Of a stretch of DNA of 64,000 bases, positions 45,985 to 55,600 are shown piece after piece. The notes beneath the pieces are model-generated. The model was given only the letters and a program-made list of their open reading frames with translations, ran no database searches and had not been told where the DNA came from. The stretch lies in assembly GCF_029263665.1 (NCBI RefSeq), contig NZ_JAJUFQ010000007.1, positions 184,744 through 248,743 on the forward strand. The letters run 5' to 3'. Position 1 is the stretch's first letter. Each line of letters opens with the position of its first letter. The position numbers and the translations under genes were made by a program. This stretch comes from Halomonas sp. (GTDB lineage: Bacteria; Pseudomonadota; Gammaproteobacteria; Pseudomonadales; Halomonadaceae).

Positions 45985-46353
45985 ATGCATTTTCGAATCC
46001 GCCGCCATGTCGTTCAGCTAGTACGCATGACATACGACCCCTCGATCAAGCGCGGCAAGGCTCAGATCGTTGGGAGCGTCAAGCTCGCTGATCCTGTGCT
46101 TGATGATGAACTGCTGGAAAAGCTGACCTTCGATGAAGTGGCGGAATTCGAACTCTGGGTGGCCACACACCATCGCACCAATCTGCTCAAGCAAGAACTG
46201 GCAGCGCTAACCCTGGCCGAGCAAATGGAACAGGCGCGTTTATGGTTCGAGCAGCAAGAGGAACATGGTGCTGCCCAACAGATCGCCAATGAGGCATTAC
46301 GCAGTTGGCAGGCCCTGCGCCGGGTGCTCAAGCAGAGGGAACTCCTTGATTGA
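45985..46353 (+). CDS. Small conserved-looking hypothetical protein
   Basis: A 122-residue soluble protein of unknown function. The N-terminal part is basic (MHFRIRRHVVQLVRMTYD). The rest is strongly helical with a heptad-like C-terminal half rich in Glu, Gln, Leu and Ala, so a coiled coil or helical bundle is likely. It starts at 45985, 28 nt after the predicted transcription start; the ribosome site is weak. It is followed after about 45 bp by another small gene and then a terminator, forming its own transcription unit inside the capsule locus. Composition matches the chromosome rather than the AT-rich core. No family recognised. Confidence 0.7.
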   Translation: MHFRIRRHVVQLVRMTYDPSIKRGKAQIVGSVKLADPVLDDELLEKLTFDEVAEFELWVATHHRTNLLKQELAALTLAEQMEQARLWFEQQEEHGAAQQIANEALRSWQALRRVLKQRELLD

Positions 46354-46398
46354 CAGCAGGAGTCCCCCAACCGATACAGATCAATGGAGATGAGTGAT

Positions 46399-46710
46399 AT
46401 GGCAAGTACATCCGCCAAAACTGCAGCCCCGGAAGTCACACAGGTCAAGCCGGAAGCCTTGGTAGAACGCATCAAGGTCCTGAACCCTCAGATTCTTGGC
46501 AAGATGCCGGACAAGCGTGCTGCCAATCTGGTGCGCATGGCCCTGCGCGCACTGTCAGAGGAAATCAATGACACTGAGGAAGGTCGCCTGCGTGTCGCAG
46601 GACTGGGCGGCGTTACCATCCGTCAGGTCGAACGTGAAGGGAAATACGGCAAGAAAGAGCAGGTCAAGCGCGTTGTGCTGCGTCCTGCCCAGCCGCAAGC
46701 AAAAGCCTGA
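46399..46710 (+). CDS. Small basic protein, possibly HU/IHF-like
   Basis: About 103 residues. After a polar N-terminus (1-15), two predicted helices (PEALVERIKVLNPQIL and KRAANLVRMALRALSEEI) are followed by a beta region GRLRVAGLGGVTIRQVERE and a basic end KRVVLRPAQ. The order helix-helix-strand with a G-x-G-x-V/F pattern is reminiscent of HU/IHF-type DNA-binding proteins, but the similarity is weak and by eye only. Three ATGs are in frame (46384, 46390, 46399); the GGAG at 46386-46389 is 9 nt from the third, so I prefer 46399. A terminator follows directly. Confidence 0.72.
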   Translation: MASTSAKTAAPEVTQVKPEALVERIKVLNPQILGKMPDKRAANLVRMALRALSEEINDTEEGRLRVAGLGGVTIRQVEREGKYGKKEQVKRVVLRPAQPQAKA

Positions 46711-46733
46711 CTGTACCAGCTTAATCGTTCAAG

Positions 46734-46759
46734 GCCCCGCATGCTTGCGGGGCTCTTTT
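46734..46759 (+). terminator. Terminator of the two-small-gene unit
   Basis: A perfect 8-bp GC stem GCCCCGCA (46734-46741) with TGCGGGGC (46746-46753), tetraloop TGCT, then TCTTTT. It is 24 bp after the stop of the small basic protein and would block ordinary read-through into kpsC, unless transcription is antiterminated. Confidence 0.88.
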
Positions 46760-46991
46760 GGCACGACGCCACTGCACCCTTGCTGTTTTTATCCGTGAGC
46801 GTCTCTGCAAAGGCCTCACCACCCCCTGCCTGCTAACATACTTTGTTGGATTTGCTCGTCCTCGGGTTTGCTCGTCGCTCCGGAACCGATGTATTGACCG
46901 ATCATTCCTGGTGGTGAAGCGATAGCCATTCGGCTACCTGAATTTCGTTATTTTTCATTTGGCTGACAGCACACTGAACGTCATAGAAGAC

Positions 46992-49037
46992 ATGAAAACA
47001 GGCGAGCCTGTTCAAACGGCATTGCTCGCGACCAGCGCCATGGCCCGCCAACCAGCCCTGGCCCCTTGCCTGCATGAGTTCGCTTGCTTGCTGCCTTGGT
47101 CACATCGCCATCGCCAACACCACGATGTCATTGTTGGCTGGGGGTATAAACCAACAGCAGACAAGGCACGCTTGCTGGCACACCAGACTCAACGTCCCTA
47201 TATCGCAGTCGAGGATGGCTTTGTCAGGTCCTGGGCCACTGGAGCACAGGGTTATGCTTCACATTCCATCGTGGTCGACTACCAAGGTATCTACTACGAC
47301 GCGACGCAGCCTTCCGATCTTGAGACTCTGATACAAGACGGCGACTTCCAGCCCGGAGAAGAAGCCCATGCCCTGGCCATGATGGCGCGCCTGCGGGAAC
47401 TTCGCTTGTCGAAATACAATCATGCTCCCGATACGCTGCTGCCTCCTGGCCCACGTCCACGTGTCCTGGTCGTGGACCAGACCCGGGACGATGCGTCCAT
47501 CACCCATGGCATGGCGAGTGCCGAGAGTTTCGACCAGATGCTGGAAAGCGCTCTTGCAGCACATCCCGACGCCGACATTCTGGTCAAGATTCATCCAGAG
47601 GTCATTGCCGGCACCAAGGCCGGGCACCTTGCTCAGGCTGACGCACACCCGCGTTGCCAGGTCATTGCTGAAGACATCAACCCATGGGCATTGCTCGAAG
47701 CGGTTGACGCGGTTCATGTCGTCACCAGTCAGCTCGGCTTCGAAGCCTTGCTTGCAGGCTTGCCAGTCACCTGCCATGGCATGCCCTTCTATGCAGGCTG
47801 GGGACTGACTGACGATCACGTTGAATGCCCTCGTCGACAGCGCCGCCCTTCCTTGAGCTGGGTATTTGCCGCTGCATATCTACGTTATTCTCGCTACGCC
47901 AACCCCTACTCCAGAGAGCGTAGCGATCTCAGCTCAACCCTTGAACTGATCAATGATCAGCGCCGCCATATTCAACGCGGGCAGGGGGAATGGCGGGCAC
48001 TGGGGTTTTCCAGCTGGAAGCGTAGTTTCATCGGAGACTTCCTTGGCCCTGCTGCCAACATTCACTATCAAGGCCTTGCAACTGGCCAACAAGCAGAGGC
48101 GGGCAACACGCCCGTATCCCGGCCCGGCCTGCGCACGGTCGTTTGGGCAAGCCAGGCTCAGGGACGCCAACTGCCTCAGCCTTTATGGCGAATGGAAGAT
48201 GGTTTCCTGCGTTCGGTAGGGCTCGGCATCGACCTGGAACGGCCATTGTCACTGGTGCTGGATAGTAGAGGCATCTACTACGACCCCAGCACACCCAGTG
48301 ACCTGGAGCATCTACTGCTGCATGGCGAATTTCCCGAAGGCCTGCGCCAGCGCGCTCGAGAGCTGATCCGCCAGCTTATTGAGCACGACATCAGCAAATA
48401 CAACATCAGCAGGTCCGGCGACGCCCGCTCCCTCGACAAGCCCCTGGACCTGCCCGCGGACAGGAAATGCCTGCTGGTCGTAGGCCAGGTGGAAAGCGAT
48501 GCCTCGATCCGGACCGGCAGTCAGGACATCACGACCAATGCAGAACTACTGACGGCCGTTCGACAGCGCCATCCTGACGCCTGCATCCTCTACAAGCCCC
48601 ATCCGGATGTGCTCAGCGGCGTACGGGATGGAGGCGACGTATCCGCGCAATATTATGACCGCCAGGTCACTGGGGACGTCTCTCCCTTGATCGAACAGGT
48701 TGATGAAGTCCACACCATGACGTCCCTTGCCGGTTTCGAAGCGCTGTTGCGTGGTACGCCCGTCGTGACCTACGGCATCCCTTTTTATGCGGGGTGGGGT
48801 CTGACCAGGGATCACGGTCCGGTACCTGCCAGGCGGCGACGCTGCCTGACGCTTGATGAACTCGTCGCCGCCACTCTGCTTATCTATCCACATTACGTGG
48901 ACCCGACCACCGGGCAACCCATCAATGCAGAAACGGCCGTTGCCCTGCTTCGTCGACAGCGACTTGAAGGCAGATCTCTGAAACTCTGGCAACGAGCCTA
49001 TCGATTGTGCCGCAGTACCTTTTACGGCAGACGCTGA
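46992..49037 (+). CDS. kpsC: Capsule polysaccharide synthesis protein KpsC (Kdo transferase)
   Basis: About 681 residues made of two related halves, as in KpsC. Each half repeats the pattern VEDGFVRSxG / MEDGFLRSVGLG, GIYYDxxxPSDLExLL, the Lys-Tyr-Asn segment LSKYN / ISKYN, DQTRDDASI / VESDASI, KxHPxV, and GFEALLxGxPVxxxGxPFYAGWGLTxDH. Characterised KpsC proteins are dual beta-Kdo transferases that build the poly-Kdo linker on the lipid anchor of ABC-exported capsules. The open frame begins at TTG 46959 without a ribosome site; ATG 46992 with AGAAG just upstream is an alternative I prefer modestly. First gene of the conserved right-hand module. Confidence 0.94.
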   Translation: MKTGEPVQTALLATSAMARQPALAPCLHEFACLLPWSHRHRQHHDVIVGWGYKPTADKARLLAHQTQRPYIAVEDGFVRSWATGAQGYASHSIVVDYQGIYYDATQPSDLETLIQDGDFQPGEEAHALAMMARLRELRLSKYNHAPDTLLPPGPRPRVLVVDQTRDDASITHGMASAESFDQMLESALAAHPDADILVKIHPEVIAGTKAGHLAQADAHPRCQVIAEDINPWALLEAVDAVHVVTSQLGFEALLAGLPVTCHGMPFYAGWGLTDDHVECPRRQRRPSLSWVFAAAYLRYSRYANPYSRERSDLSSTLELINDQRRHIQRGQGEWRALGFSSWKRSFIGDFLGPAANIHYQGLATGQQAEAGNTPVSRPGLRTVVWASQAQGRQLPQPLWRMEDGFLRSVGLGIDLERPLSLVLDSRGIYYDPSTPSDLEHLLLHGEFPEGLRQRARELIRQLIEHDISKYNISRSGDARSLDKPLDLPADRKCLLVVGQVESDASIRTGSQDITTNAELLTAVRQRHPDACILYKPHPDVLSGVRDGGDVSAQYYDRQVTGDVSPLIEQVDEVHTMTSLAGFEALLRGTPVVTYGIPFYAGWGLTRDHGPVPARRRRCLTLDELVAATLLIYPHYVDPTTGQPINAETAVALLRRQRLEGRSLKLWQRAYRLCRSTFYGRR

Positions 49038-49038
49038 C

Positions 49039-50292
49039 ATGACCTTTTTTCCGCGCTCCTTTCTCATCCTCCAGGGCCCATGCTCGAGATTCTCGGAGAC
49101 TCTGGCCTGCGCCCTTCAAGACCAGGGGCATCGCGTCGGCGTACTTAACTTCAATGGCGGTGATCTGCTCTATCGCTGGCGTCTGGGACAGCGTGTATAC
49201 CGCCGCTCAGCCGAAGCTCTTGGAGAATTCCTCCACGATCTGTATTCACGCGAGAGCATCACCGATCAGCTGTTGTTCGGCGATCAGCGTCCTGTACACC
49301 GCCCGGCGACGACCCTGGCTCCGTCATTCGGTGTTCGCAGTCATGTTTTCGAAGAAGGCTATCTGCGGCCCTTCTGGATCACCATGGAACAGGATGGCGT
49401 CAATGCACACTCTCGGCTGCCTCGCGATGCTGACTGGTACCACGAGGCCTTTGCCCGACTGGGGACAGCACCCCAGCCACAGAGATTCCACTGCGCCTTC
49501 TGGAAACGTGCGACGCACGATGTGATCTATCACCTGGCGGGATTGGCGAATCCCGTTGTTGCGCCCGGTTATCGCACCCACGCACCGGTCACGGCGCCGG
49601 TAGAGTTCACCGGATATATCAAGCGCTTCGCTATGCTGAAATGGCATAAGCCGCGTGATGCTGAACGCATCAGGCAATTGATGGCCAGCAAGCAACCTTA
49701 TTTCGTCCTGCCACTGCAACTCAATGGCGATGCCCAGATTCGCCAGCATTCTCCCTTCAAGGACATGTGCAGTGTGCTCGACCTGGTGATGAATTCCTTT
49801 GCCCGACATGCCCCCGGTGACGCTCGACTGGTCATCAAGAACCATCCCCTGGACATGGGCCTGATGCCATACCGGCGACATATCAGGAAACTGGCACAGC
49901 ATCTGGCCATTCAGGATCGTATCGACTATCTCGAAAGCGGTGACCTGAATCACCTGCTGAGACATGCTCTGGGCATGGTCACCGTCAACAGTACCAGCGG
50001 CATGGTGGCGCTTGAGCACGGTCTGCCAACGCTGGCCCTGGGCGATGCAATCTACGCTTTTTCCGGCCTAACCCAGACAGCATCGCTCAACGATTTCTGG
50101 CGTCACCCCCAGCCTCCGAACAAACGCCTGTTCAATGCCTTTCGCCAGACCCTGCTGCATACTGTGCAGCGCAACGGCGGCTTTTATTGCCAGCGGGGCA
50201 TCCGCCTGGCCGTTGCCAACTGCTTGCCAGACCTGAACGCAGAAGTTTCACCACTTGAGGAGTTGCTGTCATGGCTGCCCAATGCCGCCTGA
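49039..50292 (+). CDS. kpsS: Capsule polysaccharide synthesis protein KpsS (Kdo transferase)
   Basis: 417 residues, typical KpsS size. LILQGPCSRFSETLACALQDQGHRV is at the N-terminus. FEEGYLRPFWITME, YFVLPLQLNGDAQIRQHSPF, LVIKNHPLDMGL and VTVNSTSGMVALEHGLPTLALGDAIY are hallmark segments. In group 2 capsules KpsS adds the first Kdo to the phosphatidylglycerol anchor and KpsC extends it. The ATG is 1 bp after the kpsC stop, and the 3' end overlaps the SDR gene by 22 bp, indicating tight coupling with the lipid-module genes. Confidence 0.94.
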   Translation: MTFFPRSFLILQGPCSRFSETLACALQDQGHRVGVLNFNGGDLLYRWRLGQRVYRRSAEALGEFLHDLYSRESITDQLLFGDQRPVHRPATTLAPSFGVRSHVFEEGYLRPFWITMEQDGVNAHSRLPRDADWYHEAFARLGTAPQPQRFHCAFWKRATHDVIYHLAGLANPVVAPGYRTHAPVTAPVEFTGYIKRFAMLKWHKPRDAERIRQLMASKQPYFVLPLQLNGDAQIRQHSPFKDMCSVLDLVMNSFARHAPGDARLVIKNHPLDMGLMPYRRHIRKLAQHLAIQDRIDYLESGDLNHLLRHALGMVTVNSTSGMVALEHGLPTLALGDAIYAFSGLTQTASLNDFWRHPQPPNKRLFNAFRQTLLHTVQRNGGFYCQRGIRLAVANCLPDLNAEVSPLEELLSWLPNAA

Positions 50293-51044
50293 TCCTGATC
50301 ACTGGCGCCACCGGGGCAATCGGAGGGGCCCTGGCGCGTCGTTATGCGGCAGAGGGTAACGCTCTGATACTTCATGGCCGCCAGACAGAAGTGCTGGCCT
50401 CGCTCGCCAGCGAGTGTTCTCGACTGGGCGCAAAAGACGTCTCGCTCAGCAATATCGTGCTCACCGACTTTGACGAACTCGGCGCCTGGCTGGATAGCCT
50501 CCCCGAAGTCCCCGATATTGCACTGTTATGTGCGGGAATGAATGCGGGCATCGAAACGTCCGATGATCTGGAAGACGAGACCCGCGCCAACGCCTTGCTC
50601 GACATCAACCTGCGCGTCCCCATGCAGATGACTCGTCTGCTGGCACCGCGCATGCAGGCCCGCGGTAGTGGTCAGCTGGTATACCTGAGCTCTCTGGCTG
50701 CATGGTTCGGGTTACCCGCTACCCCCAGCTACAGCGCCAGCAAAGCAGGTATCAAGGCATACGGGGAAGCCATGCGCGGCGTCCTGGCGCCTCATGGTGT
50801 CGGTGTCACGGTGGTCATGCCAGGATATGTCGACTCTGCCATGGCCAGGGCAATGCCTGGCCCAAAACCGTTTCAATGGACACCGGAACGCGCCGCCAGA
50901 ACCCTTCAACGAGCGATTGAGCACAACCAAGCCCGCTTAAGTTTTCCTATACCTCTCAATATAGGAACCTGGTGCCTGGCCCTTTTACCTGCCCCCATTT
51001 CTCACCGTCTGGTGAAATGGTTCGGCTACGGAGTTCCCTCGTGA
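50271..51044 (+). CDS. Short-chain dehydrogenase/reductase of capsule lipid module (RkpH/WcbP-like)
   Basis: A 257-residue classical SDR. The NAD(P)-binding motif TGATGAIG is near residues 11-18, LLCAGMNAG is the NNAG-equivalent, LVYLSSLAAWFG supplies the catalytic Ser and YSASKAG the catalytic Tyr/Lys. Its position between kpsS and a sulfatase-family membrane protein, upstream of a type I PKS, matches wcbP of Burkholderia and rkpH of Sinorhizobium. There it belongs to a conserved set needed for K-antigen/capsule formation. The substrate is not established; reduction of the PKS/oxoamine synthase product is the natural guess. Confidence 0.9.
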   Translation: MAAQCRLILITGATGAIGGALARRYAAEGNALILHGRQTEVLASLASECSRLGAKDVSLSNIVLTDFDELGAWLDSLPEVPDIALLCAGMNAGIETSDDLEDETRANALLDINLRVPMQMTRLLAPRMQARGSGQLVYLSSLAAWFGLPATPSYSASKAGIKAYGEAMRGVLAPHGVGVTVVMPGYVDSAMARAMPGPKPFQWTPERAARTLQRAIEHNQARLSFPIPLNIGTWCLALLPAPISHRLVKWFGYGVPS

Positions 51045-52669
51045 TACTGCAGTTACTCCTTCCGTTATGCCTGAGCCTCATCATCAGTCTGGCATGCGAG
51101 TCCCTGGTACTGCCCAGACCTGCGCCATGGTTACTGCGACCACGCGTCACGCTGTACATCCACATGGCTACCTGGCTGCTGCTGTATGCACTGGCCTTTC
51201 TTGTGCTTCAGCGTGGCTGGCTGAGCGCAGGTCTGTTGAATGTCCTGCACCTTGTCATCGTGCAATCTTGTCGCAGCAAGTGGTCGAGCCTGAGGGAGCC
51301 TTTCCTGGTACAGGACTTTGAATATTTTCTGGATGCCATTCGTCATCCGCGCCTTTACGTGCCCTTTTTCGGTCTGGGCCTGGCCATTGCTGCCAGCACC
51401 TCCGGCTTCCTGGCATTCGCTGCCTTTCTATGGTGGGAACCTTCCCTGGTCTCGACCCATGGCGCCGGCACCTTCTTGACCTGTGTTGCTGTCGTCGCTG
51501 CCATTGGTGGCTTGCTGCTGCCGTTTGGTCTCCGCCGTCGGCCAGACATCATGCTGCAGCCAGAGGATGACCTGTGCCGACTGGGGCTGATCAGTTTCTT
51601 CTGGGCCTACGGCCTGTACCCCAGACGTGCCATAGATCCGGTCAAGACACCGGCCTGCTTTCGCCACCCGGACAGACAGGCTGTCACAACATCCTGCCTG
51701 CCCAATATCGTGATCGTGCAGAGTGAGGCGTTCTTCGACCCGCGCGCATGGCAGCCAGCCCTACCCCAGGATCTGCTGAGTCACTGGGATGCCCTGAAGG
51801 CAAGCAGCCATGCACATGGAGAGTTGACAGTTCCCGTCTGGGGAGCCAACACCGTACGTAGCGAAACCGCCTTTCTGACAGGCCTGAGTGGCAACGACCT
51901 GGGTATGCACCAGTTCAATCCATACCGGCAGCTGGCCAAACAGCCAGTCCCGAACCTGGTGGCCTCTCTCAAGCGCCTCGGCTATCGCTGTGTTGCCGTA
52001 CACCCGTATCCCGCCACGTTCTACTGTCGTGACCGGGTCATGCCGAAGCTCGGTTTCGATGAATTCATCGATATCGCTGCCTTCGACCATAGCGACAAGA
52101 ACGGACAGTACATTGGCGATGCTGCCGTGGCACGCAAGGTGCATACTCTGCTGGCATCAGCGACGGATGCCCCCCTGATGGTTTTCGTCATCACCATGGA
52201 AAACCACGGCCCCCTTCATCTGGAAACAGCGGATTCGGCATGGCTGCAGCGCCTTCCAGAGGAGATAAGCGAACGCCTCGAGCCAAAGGATGCCAATACC
52301 CTGGCCGTCTATCTGCGTCACCTGCGCAATGCCGACCACATGGCCAATGCATTGAGCAACAGCCTGAGCCAGCAGCCCCGACATGGGCTGATGTGCTGGT
52401 ACGGAGACCATGTGCCCATCATGGAAGGCGTCTATGAGGCACTCGGGGCACCCTCCGGACACAGCCACTACCTGCTTTGGAGCACATTACCTCCCCGCCC
52501 CAGACAATCCATCGACGCTGGGGCAGCAGAGCATTCCATCAATATTGAAAATCTTGCCGAACGCTTATGGCAGGACCTTGCACTATTCAGCCAACCCTGT
52601 GACCCGGCCGGGAACGCCGAACTACAGGGCACTGAACAACAACGAATTGAGTTACAGGAGCAGCGATGA
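51041..52669 (+). CDS. Membrane-bound LTA-synthase/sulfatase-family protein (WcbQ/RkpI-like)
   Basis: About 542 residues. Four to five hydrophobic segments occupy the N-terminal third (to about 190). An alkaline-phosphatase-superfamily domain follows: NIVIVQSEAFFD, the nucleophile region VWGANTVRSETAFLTGL, FVITMENHGP and MCWYGDHVPIM. This is the LtaS-like layout of phosphoglycerol/phosphoethanolamine transferases, with no Cys formylglycine site, so it is not a true sulfatase. Start is GTG 51041 with GGAG at 7 nt and a GTGA overlap with the SDR stop; the frame is open from 50972. Its 3' end overlaps the PKS start (ATGA). By position it equals WcbQ/RkpI, whose biochemical role is unclear. Confidence 0.88.
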   Translation: MILQLLLPLCLSLIISLACESLVLPRPAPWLLRPRVTLYIHMATWLLLYALAFLVLQRGWLSAGLLNVLHLVIVQSCRSKWSSLREPFLVQDFEYFLDAIRHPRLYVPFFGLGLAIAASTSGFLAFAAFLWWEPSLVSTHGAGTFLTCVAVVAAIGGLLLPFGLRRRPDIMLQPEDDLCRLGLISFFWAYGLYPRRAIDPVKTPACFRHPDRQAVTTSCLPNIVIVQSEAFFDPRAWQPALPQDLLSHWDALKASSHAHGELTVPVWGANTVRSETAFLTGLSGNDLGMHQFNPYRQLAKQPVPNLVASLKRLGYRCVAVHPYPATFYCRDRVMPKLGFDEFIDIAAFDHSDKNGQYIGDAAVARKVHTLLASATDAPLMVFVITMENHGPLHLETADSAWLQRLPEEISERLEPKDANTLAVYLRHLRNADHMANALSNSLSQQPRHGLMCWYGDHVPIMEGVYEALGAPSGHSHYLLWSTLPPRPRQSIDAGAAEHSINIENLAERLWQDLALFSQPCDPAGNAELQGTEQQRIELQEQR

Positions 52670-55600
52670 CAAGGCGTGTAGCGATCATTGGAGCCGCTCA
52701 CCGGTTTCCCGCAGCCGACGGCGAGTCGTTCTGGGAAAGCCTCAAGAATGGAACTGACCTTGTCACCGAGGTGGACCGTCAGCGTTGGGATCATGAGATC
52801 TACCAGCACCCCAACCGCCAACATCCCGGTACCAGTGTCACCTTTGCCGCTGGCAGCCTGGGAGAAGGCGTAGGTGAATTCGACGCCACCTTCTTTGGCA
52901 TTTCACCCCGTGAAGCTGCCCACATGGACCCACAGCAGCGCATGTTGCTCGAACTTGCCTGGGAGGCAACGGAGCATGCCGGAATCCCCGCATCCAACAT
53001 GCGGGGGTCTCGCTGTGGTGTCTATATCGGCATTTCGAGCCTCGACTATGCCTATCGCCATGCCGATGATCTGGAGGCGCTCGATTCGCCATCTGCCACC
53101 GGCAACACTTCCAGCATCGCTGCCAACCGTATTTCTTACATATTTGACCTGAAAGGACCGAGCATGGCGGTGGATACCGCCTGCTCATCATCACTGGTTG
53201 CATTCCACCAGGCCTGCCAGGCAATTCGTGCCGGCGAATGCGACACCGCTCTCGCCGGCGGCGTCAGCCTGCACCTGCACCCCTTCGGTTTCATTGTCTT
53301 CACCAAGGCCAGCATGCTCTCGGCCAATGGCCGTTGCCGTGTCTTCGACGAATCGGGCGACGGCTATGTGCGCTCGGAAGGCGCTGGGCTGTTTCTGCTC
53401 AAGGACTATGACCAGGCACTTGCCGACGGTGATCGCATTCTTGCGGTCGTGGCCGGTACTGCCGTCAATACTGATGGCCACAAGACCGGCCTGACCGTGC
53501 CCAATCCGGATGCGCAGATCGCGTTGATGCGTCAGGCCTATGCCGATGCCGGAATCGATATCGAGGATATCGACTATCTCGAGGCTCATGGCACCGGTAC
53601 CGCCGTCGGCGACCCCATTGAGACACACGCCATCGGCCACGCCCTGGGCATGGCTCGCTCACGCCCTCTACCAATAGGCTCGGTCAAGAGCAACATCGGC
53701 CATCTGGAAACCGCCTCGGGTGTCGCCGGCCTGGCCAAGGCGCTCTACAGCCTGATGCACCGGGAAGTTCCAGCAACGATCGGCATCCGCAAGCTGAACC
53801 CCCACATCAAGCAAGATGAGTGGAATCTGGATATCGTCACCGAAGCACGCCCGCTTCCGGCGGAAGGTACCCTGACCATCGGTGTGAACTCCTTTGGCTT
53901 CGGTGGTGCCAATGCTCATGTCATTCTGCAGTCCCCCCAGGAGACACAGCCCACAGCGGCCCCTCGACATTCGGCCGAGACACACTGTGCGTCAGCGCCC
54001 AGCACTGCCGCGGTAGCGGAAAGACGCCTGCCACTACGTATTTCGGCCCAATGCGACAACGGCCTGCGCGAACAGGCTAGGCGACTGGCCGATCTGCTCG
54101 AGCATGGTTCGGACGACCTCTATGACATCGCCCATGCGCTGGAAACACAGCGCGCTCAGCTCAAGCATGGCGCCGTCATCATCACCGATGATCGTTCCCA
54201 GGCATGCTCTGCCTTACGTGCCTTTGCCAAGCGCGAAGACAGCCGCAATGAAGTGATTACCCTGCAGCGCCAGAGCGATGCGCAGGGTCCGGTGTTCGTC
54301 TATTCCGGAAATGGTTGCCAATGGGAAACCATGGGGCGGGCCTTGCTGGATCACTGTCCGGTATTCCGTGCCACCATCGATCAAGTCGATGAACTGTTTC
54401 GCCCACAGGGAAGTTTCTCGATAAGAGAAGAGCTCGAAGGCCTCAACGGAAGCGAGCGATTCGAGCGTACCGAGATCGCCCAGCCCGCCCTGTTCGCCCT
54501 CCAGGTAGGCCTGACAGCGTCATTGCGCCACTGGGGCATCACACCTTCCGCGGTCGTCGGGCATAGCGTTGGTGAAGTCGCAGCAGCCTGGGCATGCGGT
54601 GCCCTGAGCCTGAAAGATGCCGTCACTGTCATCACCCAGCGCAGCCATTTCCAGGGGCTGACCAAGGGCAAAGGCGTCATGACCGCAGCAGTGATGGATG
54701 CCGAGAGTGCCCGCACCTGGCTGAATGACCCGCGTTTCGAAGACATTGCCCTCGCGGGAGACAATAGTGTCCGTGGTGTAACCTTGGCAGGCCCCAAGGC
54801 CAGCATGGAGGCACTCGAGGAGTGTCTGGTCGAGCAGCAGATCGCCTGTTTCCGGCTACCGCTGGACTACGCCTTCCACAGCAGCGCCATGGCCCCGATC
54901 GAGCAGGATGTCATCAGCGCACTGGCGGGCATTTCACCGCGTGTGTCCGAGATACCGTTCTACTCCACTGTCTCTGGCGACATCTTCGATACCAGTGCTC
55001 TCGACGCCAACTACTGGTGGCTGAACATTCGCCAGCCCGTACGCTTCACCGAAGCGTTGTGCCAGCTGTTTGATGCCAAGGCCAATGTGTTTGTCGAGAT
55101 CGGCGCCCACCCGGTACTGAAGCGCTATCTTCAGGATGCCCAGAAGGACAGCGGCCATGTCTGCACCATCATTTCTTCACTGCAGCGCGATGGAGACAGT
55201 GTCCGAGACCTGCAGAAATGTCTTGGCCAGCTCTGGCTGAGCGGAATCGCCCCGAATACCCACAAGGTGTTCCCCGTTACCGGTCGTTTTGTGGAACTGC
55301 CGCATTACCCCTGGCAGCGCCAACAGCACTGGATGCCAGGCACCGGCCATAAATGGGGGTTGATCGACCGCCACCTCGAGCACCCTTTGCTCGGTTACCG
55401 CCAATCACTTTTCGATGGTATCGATACATGCTGGCAGAGCCAGCTCGATGTCGAGCGCTTGCCATGGCTGGCCGACCACAGCGTCGGTAATGCCCCCATT
55501 TTCCCAGGCGCAGGCTATGTGGAAATGAGCCTGGCGGCGGCCATTCATCACCGCGAAGCACAGACGATCGAGCTGGAGTCCCTCGAGATCCTGGCACCGA

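Noticed and set aside
51041..52669. True sulfatase acting on the capsule
   Set aside because: There is no C-x-P-x-R formylglycine motif; the layout is that of LtaS-like transferases.
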